The translations under genes and the position numbers were made by a program. Below, piece by piece: positions 1 through 8,958 of a stretch of 64,000 bases of DNA (the stretch's first letter is position 1; the number at the start of each line of letters is the position of its first letter). Source of the DNA: JACCWP01 sp963801045. Its GTDB lineage: Bacteria > Actinomycetota > Actinomycetes > Propionibacteriales > Nocardioidaceae. The stretch is taken from the NCBI GenBank assembly GCA_963801045.1, contig CAWDDC010000005.1:186001-250000 (forward strand). The letters are read 5' to 3'. The notes beneath the pieces were generated by a model that saw nothing but the letters and a program-made list of their open reading frames with translations, was not told the DNA's origin and did no database searches.

Positions 1-72
1 CTGCTTGAACCAGCTCGTGACGGTGCCCTCGGCGACGGTCTCGCCGAGCTGCGGCATGGTCACCTGGGTCAC
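1..72 (-). CDS. 2-oxoacid dehydrogenase E2 (dihydrolipoamide acyltransferase), N-terminal fragment
   Basis: Only the first 24 codons are inside the window. The GTG start at 72 gives a protein beginning VTQVT and then MPQLGETVAEGTVTSW, which is the classic opening strand of a lipoyl domain in actinobacterial E2 acyltransferases. The GTG overlaps the stop of the upstream aldehyde dehydrogenase by four bases (GTGA), so the two are translationally coupled. The ATG at 57 is an alternative start. In an E2 the lipoyl domain carries acyl groups from E1 to coenzyme A; here the partners would be the E1 alpha and beta subunits at 1626-3608. The substrate of the complex cannot be read from this fragment. 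Confidence 0.75.
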   Translation of the reverse strand, partial: MTQVTMPQLGETVAEGTVTSWFKQ

Positions 73-1629
73 CAGTCCACCGCCACGTACTGCGACTCGG
101 TGAACTCCAGCAGCCCCTCGTGCCCGCCCTCGCGGCCGACGCCGCTCTGCTTCACGCCGCCGAACGGCGCCGCCGGGTCGGACACCAGACCACGGTTGAG
201 TCCGACCATGCCGGCCTCCAGACGTTCGCTGATCCTCAAGCCACGTTGGAGATCCCGCGTGTAGACGTAAGCGACCAGGCCGTACTCCGTGGCGTTGGCG
301 AGCGCCACCGCCTCGTCGTCGTGGCCGAAGGTGACCACCGGCGCCACCGGCCCGAAGATCTCGGTGCCGAGGATCTCCGCATCGGCGGGTACGTCGACCA
401 GCACCGTCGGTGGGTAGAAGCAGCCCGGCACCCGCGGGCACCGACCCACCGGTCAGCAGCCGGGCGCCGTCGGCGACCGTACGGTCCACCAACCCGGCCA
501 CCGCGCGCTGCGCCTCGGCGTTGACCAGCGGCCCGAGCGCGACGCCGTCGCGGAGTCCGGGACCCATCGGCAACGCCTGCATCCGCTCGGCCAGCCGGCG
601 GCTGAACGCCTCCGCGACCCGCTCGTGCACGTAGAACCGGTTGGCCGCCGTGCAGGCCTCACCGCCGTTGCGCATCTTGGCGACCATCGCGCCGTCGACC
701 GCCGCGTCGAGGTCGGCGTCGTCGAGCACCAGGAACGGCGCGTTGCCCCCGAGCTCCATCGAGCAGTCGACGACGGTGTGCGCCGCCTCGGCCAGCAGCG
801 TGCGGCCGACCTCGGTCGAGCCGGTGAACGACAGCTTGCGCACCGCCGGGTGCGCCAGCACCGCCGCGCACAACGGACCCGACTGCTGCGACGGCAGCAC
901 GTTGACGACGCCGGCCGGCACCCCTGCCTGGCCCAGCAGGGCCACCACCGCCAGCGCGGTCAGCGGCGTCTCGCTGGCCGGCTTGAGGATCACCGGGCAG
1001 CCGGCCGCCAGCGCCGGCCCGATCTTGCGGGTCGCCATCGCGGCCGGGAAGTTCCAGGGGGTCACCAGCAGGCTGACCCCGACCGGCTTGTGCGTCACCA
1101 GGATCCGGTGCCCACCTGCCGGCGAGGTCTGCACCGAGCCGACGACACGGACGGCCTCCTCGGCGTACCAGCGGAAGAACTCCGCCGCGTACGCCACCTC
1201 GCCGCGCGCGTCGGCGAGGGCCTTGCCGTTCTCGCGGACGATCAGCCGGGCCAGGTCCTCGCCGTGCCGGACCATCAGCCGGTAGGCGCGGCGCAGCACC
1301 TCGGCGCGCTCGCGGGGCGGGGTCGCGGCCCACACCGGCAGCGCGGCCTCGGCGGCCGCCACTGCGGCCAGCCCGTCGTCGACGGTCGCACTGGCCACCG
1401 TCGCCAGCACGCTGCCGTCGGCGGGGTCGCAGACCGTGATCCGGCCGCCGTCGGAGGCGGGCCGGTGCGCACCGGCGATCAGCAGGTCGTGGGAGAACCA
1501 GTCCAGCAGCTCGGGGTCGACCTGCGGGTCGGCGGCGCGTGAGTCGACCGGCGCGTCGGCCGCAGAATCGACAGCAGCATCGACAACAGCGGTCTGCGGG
1601 GCCTGCGGAGGGAGGTCGGTGAGGGTCAC
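69..1629 (-). CDS. Aldehyde dehydrogenase, succinate-semialdehyde dehydrogenase type (frameshifted)
   Basis: A 519-residue NAD(P)-dependent aldehyde dehydrogenase once one extra base near 428 is ignored. The GTG start at 1629 overlaps the E1 beta stop (GTGA). Visible landmarks are TPWNFPA, FTGSTEVGR, the general-base glutamate in MELGGN, the catalytic cysteine in NGGEACTAANR, and the C-terminal EIFGPVAPV and PFGGVKQSGVGREGG motifs. Family members oxidise succinate semialdehyde or similar omega-semialdehydes to the acid. About 45 residues precede the usual N-terminus. Its place between E1 beta and E2 genes is unusual and suggests it handles an aldehyde produced in the same pathway. The frame changes in the segment reading GSVPAGAG / CFYPPTVL. 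Confidence 0.85.
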
Positions 1630-2603
1630 GACTGCATCGCCTTCTCCACCGTGGTGACGATCCGGTCGACCGACGGCATCGCGAGGTCCTCCAGCGCCTC
1701 GGCCGACGGCAGCGGGATGTGCGGCGTGGTGATCCGGATCGGCGGCCCGTCGAGGTCCCAGAAGACCTCCTCGCCGGCGATCGACACCAGCTCGCCGCCC
1801 CAGCCGCACAGCCGCGGGTTCTCCTCCACGGTGAACATCCGGCCGGTCCGGCTCACCCGGTCGAGGATGGTGCGGGTGTCCAGCGGCACCAGGCAGCGCA
1901 GGTCGACGACCGTGCACTCGATGCCGGCACCGGCCAGCTGCTCGGCCGCCTCGACCGTGCGCGGCACCATGTTGCCCAGCGCCAGCAGCGTCGCGTCGCC
2001 ACCCTCGCGCAGCACGCTCGCGGTGCCGAGGCTGTCGACCACGTCGCCGTCGGGCACCTCGCCGCGTACGGGATAGAGCGCCTTCTCCTCGAGGAACACC
2101 ACCGGGTCGTCGTCGCGCACCGCCGCCGCCATCAGCCCCACGACGTCGCGCGGGTTGGACGGCACCACGACCTTGAGGCCGGGGATCGACATCATCCAGC
2201 TCTCGACGCTCTGGCTGTGCTGCGCGCCGAAGCGCAGCCCGCCGCCGTTGCCCGAGCGGACCACCAGCGGGAACGACATCTGGCCGGCCGTCATGTAGCG
2301 CGACTTGGCGATCTCGTTGGCGAGGATGTCCCAGCACACCGCGAAGAAGTCGCTGAACATGATCTCGGCGATCGGCCGCATGCCGGTCATCGCGGCGCCC
2401 ATCGCCGCACCGAGGATGGCCTGCTCGCTGATCGGGGTGTCGCGCACGCGCACCGGGCCGAACTCCTCGAGCAGCCCGACGGTGCCCTTGAACACGCCGC
2501 CCGCAGCGGCGATGTCCTCGCCGATGAGCACCACGCTCTCGTCGCGGCGCATCTCCTGGGCGATGCCGCGGGCGATCGCCTCCCGGAAGGTCAGTTGCGC
2601 CAT
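1626..2603 (-). CDS. 2-oxoacid (pyruvate/acetoin-type) dehydrogenase E1 beta subunit
   Basis: This 325-residue protein begins MAQLTFREAIARGIAQEM and contains VLIGEDIAAAGGVFKGT, DTPISEQAILGAAMGAA and the RSGNGGG-AQHSQS segment characteristic of the TPP-dependent E1 beta subunits of pyruvate, branched-chain or acetoin dehydrogenase complexes. With E1 alpha it decarboxylates a 2-oxoacid (or cleaves acetoin) and hands the acyl group to lipoyl-E2. The ATG at 2603 overlaps the end of the E1 alpha gene by about 13 bp, favouring it over an in-frame ATG at 2624. The reading frame is intact. I cannot tell pyruvate from acetoin or another 2-oxoacid by eye; the general look is closest to AcoB/PdhB. Confidence 0.88.
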   Translation of the reverse strand: MAQLTFREAIARGIAQEMRRDESVVLIGEDIAAAGGVFKGTVGLLEEFGPVRVRDTPISEQAILGAAMGAAMTGMRPIAEIMFSDFFAVCWDILANEIAKSRYMTAGQMSFPLVVRSGNGGGLRFGAQHSQSVESWMMSIPGLKVVVPSNPRDVVGLMAAAVRDDDPVVFLEEKALYPVRGEVPDGDVVDSLGTASVLREGGDATLLALGNMVPRTVEAAEQLAGAGIECTVVDLRCLVPLDTRTILDRVSRTGRMFTVEENPRLCGWGGELVSIAGEEVFWDLDGPPIRITTPHIPLPSAEALEDLAMPSVDRIVTTVEKAMQS

Positions 2604-3608
2604 GCCGAGCCTCCGTCCGCCCACACGTCGCTCATCACCAGGTCGGCGCCGGGGATCGCGCCGGCACGCGCCTCCCGGGTCGCGCGTTCGACCGCGGCGT
2701 CGGTCTCGGACTCGATGGCGGCCAGCTCGGCCTCACCGACGCCGATCTGCCAGCAGCCGGTCGCGGTACATCGGCAGCGGGTCGCGGGCCAGCCACTTCT
2801 GCACCTCGTCGTCGGGGCGGTACTTGCCCGGGTCGGCGCGGGAGTGGCCGCCGTGCCGGTAGGTCTTGGCCTCGATCAGGCTCGGCCCCTCGCCCGCGCG
2901 GGCCAGGGCCAGTGCCTCGGCCGCCATCACGTAGACCGCGTCGGGGTCGTTGCCGTCGACCACCAGCGGGTCGAGCCCGTACGCGCTCGCGCGGTCGGCC
3001 GCCGGGTGCTCGACCGCGGTGACCGCGCCGATCGGCGTGTACTCCATGTACAGGTTGTTCTCGCAGACGAACACCACCGGCAGCTTCCAGATCACCGCGA
3101 AGTTGAGCGCCTCGTGGAACGCGCCGATGTTGGTGGTGCCGTCGCCGAAGAAGCACACCGCCGCCTGCCCGCTGCCGCGGTACTGCGCGCTCCACGCCGC
3201 GCCGTTGGCGATCGTCAGGTGCGCGCCGATGATCGCGTACGAGCCCATCACGCCGTGCTCGACGCTGGTGAGGTGCATCGAGCCGCCCTTGCCCTTCATC
3301 AGGCCGTTCTCGCGGCCGAGCAGCTCGGCGAGCACCGGGGTCATCGGCACGCCGCGGGCCAGCGTGTGCGCGTGGCCGCGGTAGGTCGCGAACGTGTAGT
3401 CGTCGGGCCGCATCGCGACCCCGAACCCCGCGGCCACCGCCTCCTGGCCGAGCGAGAGGTGGCTGGTGCCCTTGACCAGGCCCTCGAGGAACAGGTCGTA
3501 GGCCCGCTTCTCGAACCGGCGCTGCTCCACGCAGGACCGGTACAGCGCGAGCCGCGTCGCGAGCGCGACGTCGACGGTGGCGTGTTCCCCGAGGTACGGC
3601 GTGGACAT
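2591..3608 (-). CDS. 2-oxoacid (pyruvate/acetoin-type) dehydrogenase E1 alpha subunit (frameshifted)
   Basis: After correcting one extra base near 2750 the protein has 338 residues. It contains the E1 alpha hallmarks: SLGQEAVAAG, RGHAHTLARG, GKGGSMHL, the TPP-binding GDG(29 residues)NN motif beginning GDGTTNIGAFHEALNF and ending ENN, and the phosphorylation-loop-like YRHGGHSRADPGKYR. The GKGGSMHL form is common in AcoA-like acetoin dehydrogenases and in PdhA of Gram-positives. The corrected C-terminus (IGVGEAELAAIESE and onward) overlaps the E1 beta start, as expected for subunits of a heterotetramer made from one message. Without correction the protein would stop at about residue 291, so the base is probably an error. 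Confidence 0.87.
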
Positions 3609-3639
3609 GGTGCGGCTCCCTGGTGCCGGGGACGGACGG

Positions 3640-4866
3640 TCAGTACGGGTTGGCGACGACGAGGTCCTGGGCGGGGAAGAGGGTGAGGATCGCGCAGCCG
3701 TCGTCGGTCACCACCACCTCCTCCTCGATCCGGGCGGCGGAGAAGCCGTCGGAGGCGGGGCAGTAGGTCTCCAGCGCGAACACCATGCCCGCCTGCAGCT
3801 CGACCGGCTCGGTCATCGAGTTGAGCCGGGAGATGATCGGCCGCTCGTGCAGGCCGAGCCCGAGGCCGTGGCCGAACTGCAGCCCGAAGGCGGCCATCTC
3901 GTCGGCGAACCCGAAGTCGGTCGCCGCCGGCCACACCGCGGCGACCTCGTCGGTGCCCACGCCCGGCCGGATCATGGCGATCGAGGCGTCCATCCACTCC
4001 CGCGCCTTCGTGTACGCGTCCCGCTGGCTGCCGGTCGCGCTGCCCACCGAGAACGTGCGGTAGTAGCAGGTCCGGTAGCCGTTGTAGGAGTGGATGATGT
4101 CGAAGAACGCCATGTCGCCCGGCCGGATCAGCCGGTCGGTGAAGTTGTGCGGGTGCGGGTTGCAGCGCTCGCCGGAGATGGCGTTGATCGCCTCGACCTG
4201 GTCGGAGCCCATCTCGATCAGCCGCTTGCTGGCCAGCGCGACGATCTGGTTCTCGCGCACGCCGGGCTTCAGCGCCTCGACGATGTCCTGGTAGACGCCG
4301 TCGACCATGGCCGCCGCCTGGGTGAGCAGCATGATCTCGTCGGAGGACTTGATCACCCGCGCGTCGAGCAGCAGCTGCTGGCAGTCGACGACGGTGAGGC
4401 CCTGGCGCTGCATCTCGAACAGGAACGCCGGCTCGACGATGTCGACGCCGACCGGCTGGTCGGCCACGCCGGCGTCGGTGAGCAGGCCCTTGATCTGGCG
4501 TACGGCCGACTCCATCAGGCCGGCGGTCGGGGCGACCGCGCCGCGCATCCCGAGCATGCCGGCGCGGCAGTTGTCCGGGTCGAGCCACGGTGAGTACAGC
4601 TGGTGGTGGCGGGTCGCGGAGCCGAAGTCCCACAGCATCGGCTCGCCGCCCTGCGTCAGCAGGGCGTAGCGGGTCATCTTGTCGCCGAGCGCGCCGCCGA
4701 CCCAGGTCTGCGTGGTGTAGCGGATGTTGTAGAAGTCGAACAGCAGGAACGCGCCGCACTCGCTGCCCGCCAGCGACGCGCGGACCCGCCCGAGCCGGTA
4801 GTCGCGCAGCCGGGGGAAGTCGACCCGTTGCTCGTAGTCGACTCCCATGTGCCCCGGCGCGGGCAT
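3640..4866 (-). CDS. M24-fold (DddP / aminopeptidase P-like) enzyme, paralogue 1
   Basis: A 408-residue protein with a creatinase-type N-terminal domain (LLFDFYNIRYTTQTW) and a C-terminal pita-bread domain. First metal-site aspartate lies in FFDIIHSYNGY, the histidine in FGLQFGHGLGLG, and two glutamates in VFALETYCPA and ARIEEEVVV. The second metal aspartate, normally eleven residues after the first, is replaced by cysteine (GYRTCYYRT, codon 4066-4068). The overall pattern recalls the DMSP lyase DddP and other non-peptidase M24 proteins, so a hydrolase or lyase acting on a small molecule is more likely than a peptidase. The start at 4866 lies just after the upstream dehydrogenase stop; GTG at 4875 is possible. 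A paralogue lies at 8959. Confidence 0.75.
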   Translation of the reverse strand: MPAPGHMGVDYEQRVDFPRLRDYRLGRVRASLAGSECGAFLLFDFYNIRYTTQTWVGGALGDKMTRYALLTQGGEPMLWDFGSATRHHQLYSPWLDPDNCRAGMLGMRGAVAPTAGLMESAVRQIKGLLTDAGVADQPVGVDIVEPAFLFEMQRQGLTVVDCQQLLLDARVIKSSDEIMLLTQAAAMVDGVYQDIVEALKPGVRENQIVALASKRLIEMGSDQVEAINAISGERCNPHPHNFTDRLIRPGDMAFFDIIHSYNGYRTCYYRTFSVGSATGSQRDAYTKAREWMDASIAMIRPGVGTDEVAAVWPAATDFGFADEMAAFGLQFGHGLGLGLHERPIISRLNSMTEPVELQAGMVFALETYCPASDGFSAARIEEEVVVTDDGCAILTLFPAQDLVVANPY

Positions 4867-4877
4867 CGGTCGCACTG

Positions 4878-5834
4878 TCAGCCCTCCCCGTCGGCCGGCT
4901 CCGGGGCGAGGCCGTCGGTGACGGCGGCGTCCTCGGTCTCCAGCTCGACGCCGGACCGGCGGGCCTGCTCGAGGATCAGGGTGGCGAAGTCGTCCTTGAC
5001 GTGGCCTGCGCCGATCGCCGAGGCGACCAGCTGGGCCGCCAGCGCGGCCACCGGCATCGGCACCCCGAGCTCCCGGCCGGCGTCGAGCCCGAGGGTGAAG
5101 TCCTTGAGCAGCAAGGGATTGGTGAAGGTCGGCGTGAAGTCGAGGTTGACCAGCGCGGGCGTCTTGTAGCGGGTGAAGGTCGACCCCAGCACCGAGTCGT
5201 TGAGGAAGCCGAGGAACGCCTCGCGGCTGGTGCCGCCCTGCTGCGCGAGCAGCGTGATCTCGGCCAGCGACTGGGTCACCACCCCGAGGAAGACGTTGTG
5301 GCAGATCTTGACCAGCCGGGCCGCCTCGCCCTCGCCGACGAAGGTCACGCTCTGGCCGAGCAGCTCGAGCAGCGGCAGGACCTGGTCGTAGGCCCCGCGC
5401 GGACCGGAGACCGCCATCGTGAGCTTGCCGGCGGCGACCACCGACGGGTTGCCGCTGACCGGTGCGGCCAGCAGCGTGGTGCCGCGCGCGGCGGCTGCCT
5501 CGCGGACGACCTGCGACGACTCGGTCGACACCGTGGAGGAGTCGACGAGCACCGTGGGCGCGGCGCTGCCGCTGAGCAGGCCGCCGTCGCCGAGGACCAC
5601 CTGCTCGAAGTCGGCCGAGGCGGACACCATGGTGAAGACGACGTCGCGGTCGGCCAGGTCGGCCGGGCTGTCGACGACGCTCGCGCGCCCGCCGGCCACC
5701 GCCTCGGCCTTGGACCGGGTGCGGTTGTAGACCGCCACGTCGTGCCCGGCGTCGACCAGGCGTCCCGCCAGCGCGGCACCCATCCGTCCGGCGCCGATCC
5801 ACCCGATGCGTGGGCCGTCCGACCTCGCGCTCAT
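4878..5834 (-). CDS. NAD(P)-dependent beta-hydroxyacid dehydrogenase (3-hydroxyisobutyrate dehydrogenase family), paralogue 1
   Basis: This 318-residue protein opens with the Rossmann motif GWIGAGRMGAALAG followed by YNRTRSKAE, has the substrate-binding motif VDSSTVSTESSQ and PVSGNP, and the catalytic-lysine helix region AARLVKICHNVFLG. These define the beta-hydroxyacid dehydrogenases (HIBADH, tartronate semialdehyde reductase and relatives), which oxidise 3-hydroxyacids or reduce the semialdehydes. The ATG at 5834 has a GGGAG ribosome-binding site; a TTG 24 bases upstream would lie inside the operator region and is less likely. It is the first gene of the leftward operon and begins 20 bases after a LacI-type operator. 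A paralogue is at 10294. The true substrate is unknown. Confidence 0.85.
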   Translation of the reverse strand: MSARSDGPRIGWIGAGRMGAALAGRLVDAGHDVAVYNRTRSKAEAVAGGRASVVDSPADLADRDVVFTMVSASADFEQVVLGDGGLLSGSAAPTVLVDSSTVSTESSQVVREAAAARGTTLLAAPVSGNPSVVAAGKLTMAVSGPRGAYDQVLPLLELLGQSVTFVGEGEAARLVKICHNVFLGVVTQSLAEITLLAQQGGTSREAFLGFLNDSVLGSTFTRYKTPALVNLDFTPTFTNPLLLKDFTLGLDAGRELGVPMPVAALAAQLVASAIGAGHVKDDFATLILEQARRSGVELETEDAAVTDGLAPEPADGEG

Positions 5835-5853
5835 GCATGCTCCCGCCGTCGAC

Positions 5854-5867
5854 TGCAAACGGTTGCA
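5854..5867. promoter_or_regulatory. LacI-family operator, site 1
   Basis: TGCAAACGGTTGCA is a near-perfect palindrome with the central CG typical of LacI/GalR operators. It lies between the regulator gene and the leftward catabolic operon, 20 bases upstream of that operon's first start codon, a position suited to repression. Three closely similar sites occur at 6987, 12023 and 24622. Confidence 0.75.
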
Positions 5868-5925
5868 ATCCTCCCCCGCCCGGTGCCACCCGTCAAGGCG
5901 GGGGCGGATCGGACGTCTCCGCGGG

Positions 5926-6946
5926 TCAGCCGGGTGGCGGCGCCGTCGACCCCCGGACGCTGAGCGTGAGCGGGAGCAGCAGCGAGCGCGGGTGCCGGTC
6001 GGCGTCCTGCAGCACCTCGAGCAGCAGCCGCGCCGCCTCCGCCCCGATCTCGTAGTGCGGCACCCGCACCGAGGTGAGCGGCGGATCGACCCGGTGCATC
6101 ATCGGGGTGTCGTTGAAGCCCACCACGCTGACCTCGTCCGGGCAGGCCAGGCCGTGCGCCCGCAGCACGTCGTAGCAGCCGAGGGCGATCAGGTCGTTGC
6201 CGGCCAGCACCGCGGTGTACGGCACCCCCGAGCCGATCAGCTGCTCCATCGCCTCCGCCCCGGCGGCCTCCGACCAGGTCGAGCAGCCCACGATCCGCTC
6301 GGTGCCCCCCGGGAGGCCGAGGTCCTCCAGTGCCTGCCGGAACGCCTGCCGGCGCACCACGCCGGTGGACAGGTCCTGCGGCCCCGCCAGGTGCACGATG
6401 TCGCGGTGCCCGAGGTCGTGCAGGTGCCGCATCGCCATCGCGACCCCGGCCGCGTCGTCGGGCGTGACCGAGGGGATGGCCGGGCTGCCGACCCGGCGGT
6501 TGACCAGCACCACCGGCGTCCCGGTGCCCGCGAGCTCCTGCAGCAGCGGGTGCTGCAGCCGGGCGGTGGCGACCACGAAGCCCTCCACGCTGCGCCCGCG
6601 GAACGACTCGATCGCCGCGGCCTCGCGGTCGGGATCGTTGTCGGTGTTGACGATCCACGCGTTGTAGCCGACGGCGCGCAGGACGTCCTCGATCCCCCGC
6701 ACGATCGGCGGGAACAGCGGGTTGGTGATGTCCGGCAGCAGCAGCCCGATGCTCGCCGAGCGCGAGGTCTTGAGGCTGCGGGCGATCGGGTTCGGGGTGT
6801 AGCCGAGCTGGCGGGCGGCCTGGTCGACCCGCTCGGCGGTCTCGGCGTTGACCAGGCCGCGGGTGGCGGCGTTGAGTGCCCGCGACGCGGTCGCGGGGTG
6901 CACCCCGGCGCTGCTTCGCGACCTCTTTGAGGGTGGCCCGTTCCAC
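5926..6946 (-). CDS. LacI-family transcriptional regulator (frameshifted near N-terminus)
   Basis: A 339-residue regulator after removal of one extra base near 6913. The GTG start at 6946 gives VERATLKEVAK, then SAGVHPATASRALN, which together form the LacI helix-turn-helix and are followed by the hinge region (QLGYTPNPIARSL). The rest is a periplasmic-binding-protein-like sensor domain (IGLLLPDITNPLF, NTDNDPDRE, VNRRVGSPAIPSV, GNDLIALG, VVGFNDTPM). It probably binds the four palindromes found at 5854, 6987, 12023 and 24622 and so controls the island, including itself. The inducer is unknown; the sensor domain could bind a sugar-like or acid-like pathway intermediate. Confidence 0.88.
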
Positions 6947-6986
6947 GCGGCGCACAGTAGCGCCTGTCCGCCCCGGTGGGAGGGAT

Positions 6987-7000
6987 CGCAAACGATTGCC
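6987..7000. promoter_or_regulatory. LacI-family operator, site 2
   Basis: CGCAAACGATTGCC matches the core CAAACGATTG of the other three sites. It lies in the 130-bp divergent gap between the LacI gene and the transketolase-like operon, 41 bases upstream of the regulator start. A possible rightward -35 (TTGACG, 7011-7016) follows it, so the site may both autoregulate the regulator and influence the rightward promoter. Confidence 0.65.
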
Positions 7001-7076
7001 CGCCGGAGCCTTGACGCGGGCCGCACGCGGTGGCCATTGTGGCTAGACCAATTGACCACTGTGAGGCGGGTGGATC

Positions 7077-7908
7077 GTGGCGCGGCTCTCCGACCCCGGC
7101 ACGCACTGGGCGGTGGAGGACCCACGCGCGCTGGCCCTGCGGATCCGGCGGCGGGCGGTGCGGATGGTGGCGCCCCAGGGTTTCGGCTACCTCGGCCAGG
7201 CGCTGTCGGCGGCCGAGCAGGTGGCGGCGGTCTTCGCCGTGCTGCGGCCGGGGCGGGACCGGCTGGTCTGCTCGCCCGGGCACTACGTCATCGCGCCGTT
7301 CGCCGCCGCGGGCGAGCTGGGCCTGCTCGACGAGGACCTGCTGGACGCGTACGGCCAGAACGGCGCGACCCTCGAGGCGATCGGGACCGAGCGGTCGCCG
7401 CTGTTCGACCACACCTGCGGATCGCTGGGCCAGGGCCTGTCCGCCGCCGCCGGCTACGCGCTGTCGGCGCGGATGACCGGCGACGACACCCGCACGTACG
7501 CGCTGGTGAGCGACGGCGAGCTGGAGGAGGGCCAGGTGTGGGAGGCGGCCATGTTCGCCGCCCACCACCGGCTGTCGGCGCTCACCGTGCTGCTGGACGC
7601 CAACAACTCCCAGGTCGACGGCCCGGTCGACACCATCACCACGATCGAGCCGATCGCGGACAAGTGGACGGCGTTCGGCTGGCACGCGCAGGACGTCGAC
7701 GGCCACGACGTCGACGCCGTCGTGACCGCGCTGGAGCGGGCCGCCGGCCACTCCGCAGCCCAGCGTCGTGGTCTGCCGCACCTCCACCGTGCACGGTCTC
7801 GACTGCCTGCCGGCCGACGCGGACGGGCACTTCATCAAGCTCCCGCCCGAGCTCGCCCGGGCCGCCGTCGACGAGCTCACCGCGCGGCTGGAGGCACGGC
7901 ATGCATGA
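7077..7908 (+). CDS. Transketolase-like protein, N-terminal (TPP-binding) subunit (frameshifted)
   Basis: A 276-residue protein when one extra base near 7752 is removed. It corresponds to the N-terminal half of transketolase: CSPGHYVIAPF, FDHTCGSLGQGLS, and the TPP/metal motif SDGELEEGQVWEA ending DANNSQVDG. Two normally conserved positions differ: the GH(I)GGSLS histidine is tyrosine here (GYLGQALS), and GDG is SDG. Start GTG at 7077 follows GAGGCGGG. Its stop overlaps the start of the C-terminal subunit, so the pair should form a split transketolase that moves two-carbon units between sugar phosphates or similar ketoses. The role in this operon is not known. Confidence 0.82.
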
Positions 7909-8910
7909 GCCGCCGTACGCCACCGTCACCAAGCCCTACGGTCGGGCGCTGCTCGCGCTCGCGCGGCAGCGGGAGGAGATCGTCTGCCTCAGCGGCGACC
8001 TGACCCGGCAGTGCGAGATCGACCTGTTCCAGGAGGCGATCCCGGAACGGTTCGTGCACTGCGGGATGGCCGAGGCGAACATGATCGGCGTCGCCGGCGC
8101 GCTGGCCCGCTGCGGCCACGTCCCGTTCGTGCACACGTTCGGGGTGTTCGCGACCCGCCGGCCGTACGACCAGATCGCCAACGCGATCGCCTACCCCAAC
8201 CTGCCGGTGCGCATCGTCGGATTCATGCCAGGCGTCTCGTCGCCGGGCGGTCCCAGCCACCAGGCCATCGACGACGTCGCCCTGATGCGGTCGCTGCCGA
8301 ACATGACGGTGGTCGACGTCGCGGACGCCCGCTCGGTCGCCGAGATGGTGCCCGCGGTCGCCGACGTCGCCGGGGCCGGTCTACGTGCGGCTCAAGCGGG
8401 GCGAGGTGCCGGTGATCGTCGACGACCACGAGCCGCCGCTGTCCCTGAGCCGCGCCCGGGTGCTGCTGGCCGGCACCGACGTGGCGCTGGTGGCCAGCGG
8501 GATGATGCTCGCCACGGCGCTGGCCGCAGCGCCGGTCCTCCGCAGCGCCGGCGTCTCGGCCTCGGTGGTCGACGTGCCGGTGCTGAAGCCGCTCGACACC
8601 GCGACGATCCGGACGGTGGCGGCCGCGACCCGCGCCGTGGTCACCGCGGAGAACCACTCGATCGTCGGCGGGCTCGGCTCCGCGGTGGCCGAGACGCTGG
8701 CCGAGGCCGGGTTCGGCCGGCCGCTGCGGCGGGTGGGCCTGCGCGACACCTTCGCCGAGGGCGCGCTGGACGCGGCGTACCTGTTCGAGAAGTACCGGCT
8801 GTCCACGCAGGCAGCTGGTGGACGCCGCGTGGGAGGTGCTCGGACGACCAGGCGCGGCGCCACGGGCGCCGGTCACGGCAGCCGAACCGGGTGCGTACTC
8901 ACCGGTCTGA
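7901..8910 (+). CDS. Transketolase-like protein, C-terminal subunit (two frameshifts)
   Basis: Two extra bases (near 8376 and 8811) break a 335-residue protein. It has the pyrimidine-binding domain with the TPP-activating glutamate in HCGMAEANMIGVAGA, then TFGVFATRRPYDQI, and the C-terminal domain (ENHSIVGGLGSAVAE, RVGLRDTFAEGA). These features match the C-terminal halves of split transketolases and DXP-synthase-like enzymes. The ATG at 7901 overlaps the stop of the N-terminal subunit by eight bases. A 48-bp gap then separates it from the M24-fold gene, consistent with one rightward operon controlled by the nearby LacI regulator. Confidence 0.82.
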
Positions 8911-8958
8911 TCCACCGTCCGCGCCGACCGCGCTCATCACCAGCAGAGGAGCCCGTCC

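Noticed and set aside
2740..2760. Programmed ribosomal frameshifting in the E1 alpha and other broken genes
   Set aside because: The breaks have no shared slippery sequence or downstream structure, occur in unrelated families that are never recoded, and are nearly all extra bases; sequence error explains them better.
3640..4866. Calling the M24-fold proteins creatinase, ectoine hydrolase or DMSP lyase
   Set aside because: They share the fold and several motifs, but none of the active-site patterns matches fully and neighbours do not support any one pathway.
7034..7070. FadR/GntR operator in the TGGCTAGACCA / TTGACCACTG region
   Set aside because: Only weak dyad symmetry, and no second similar site near the other operons to support it.
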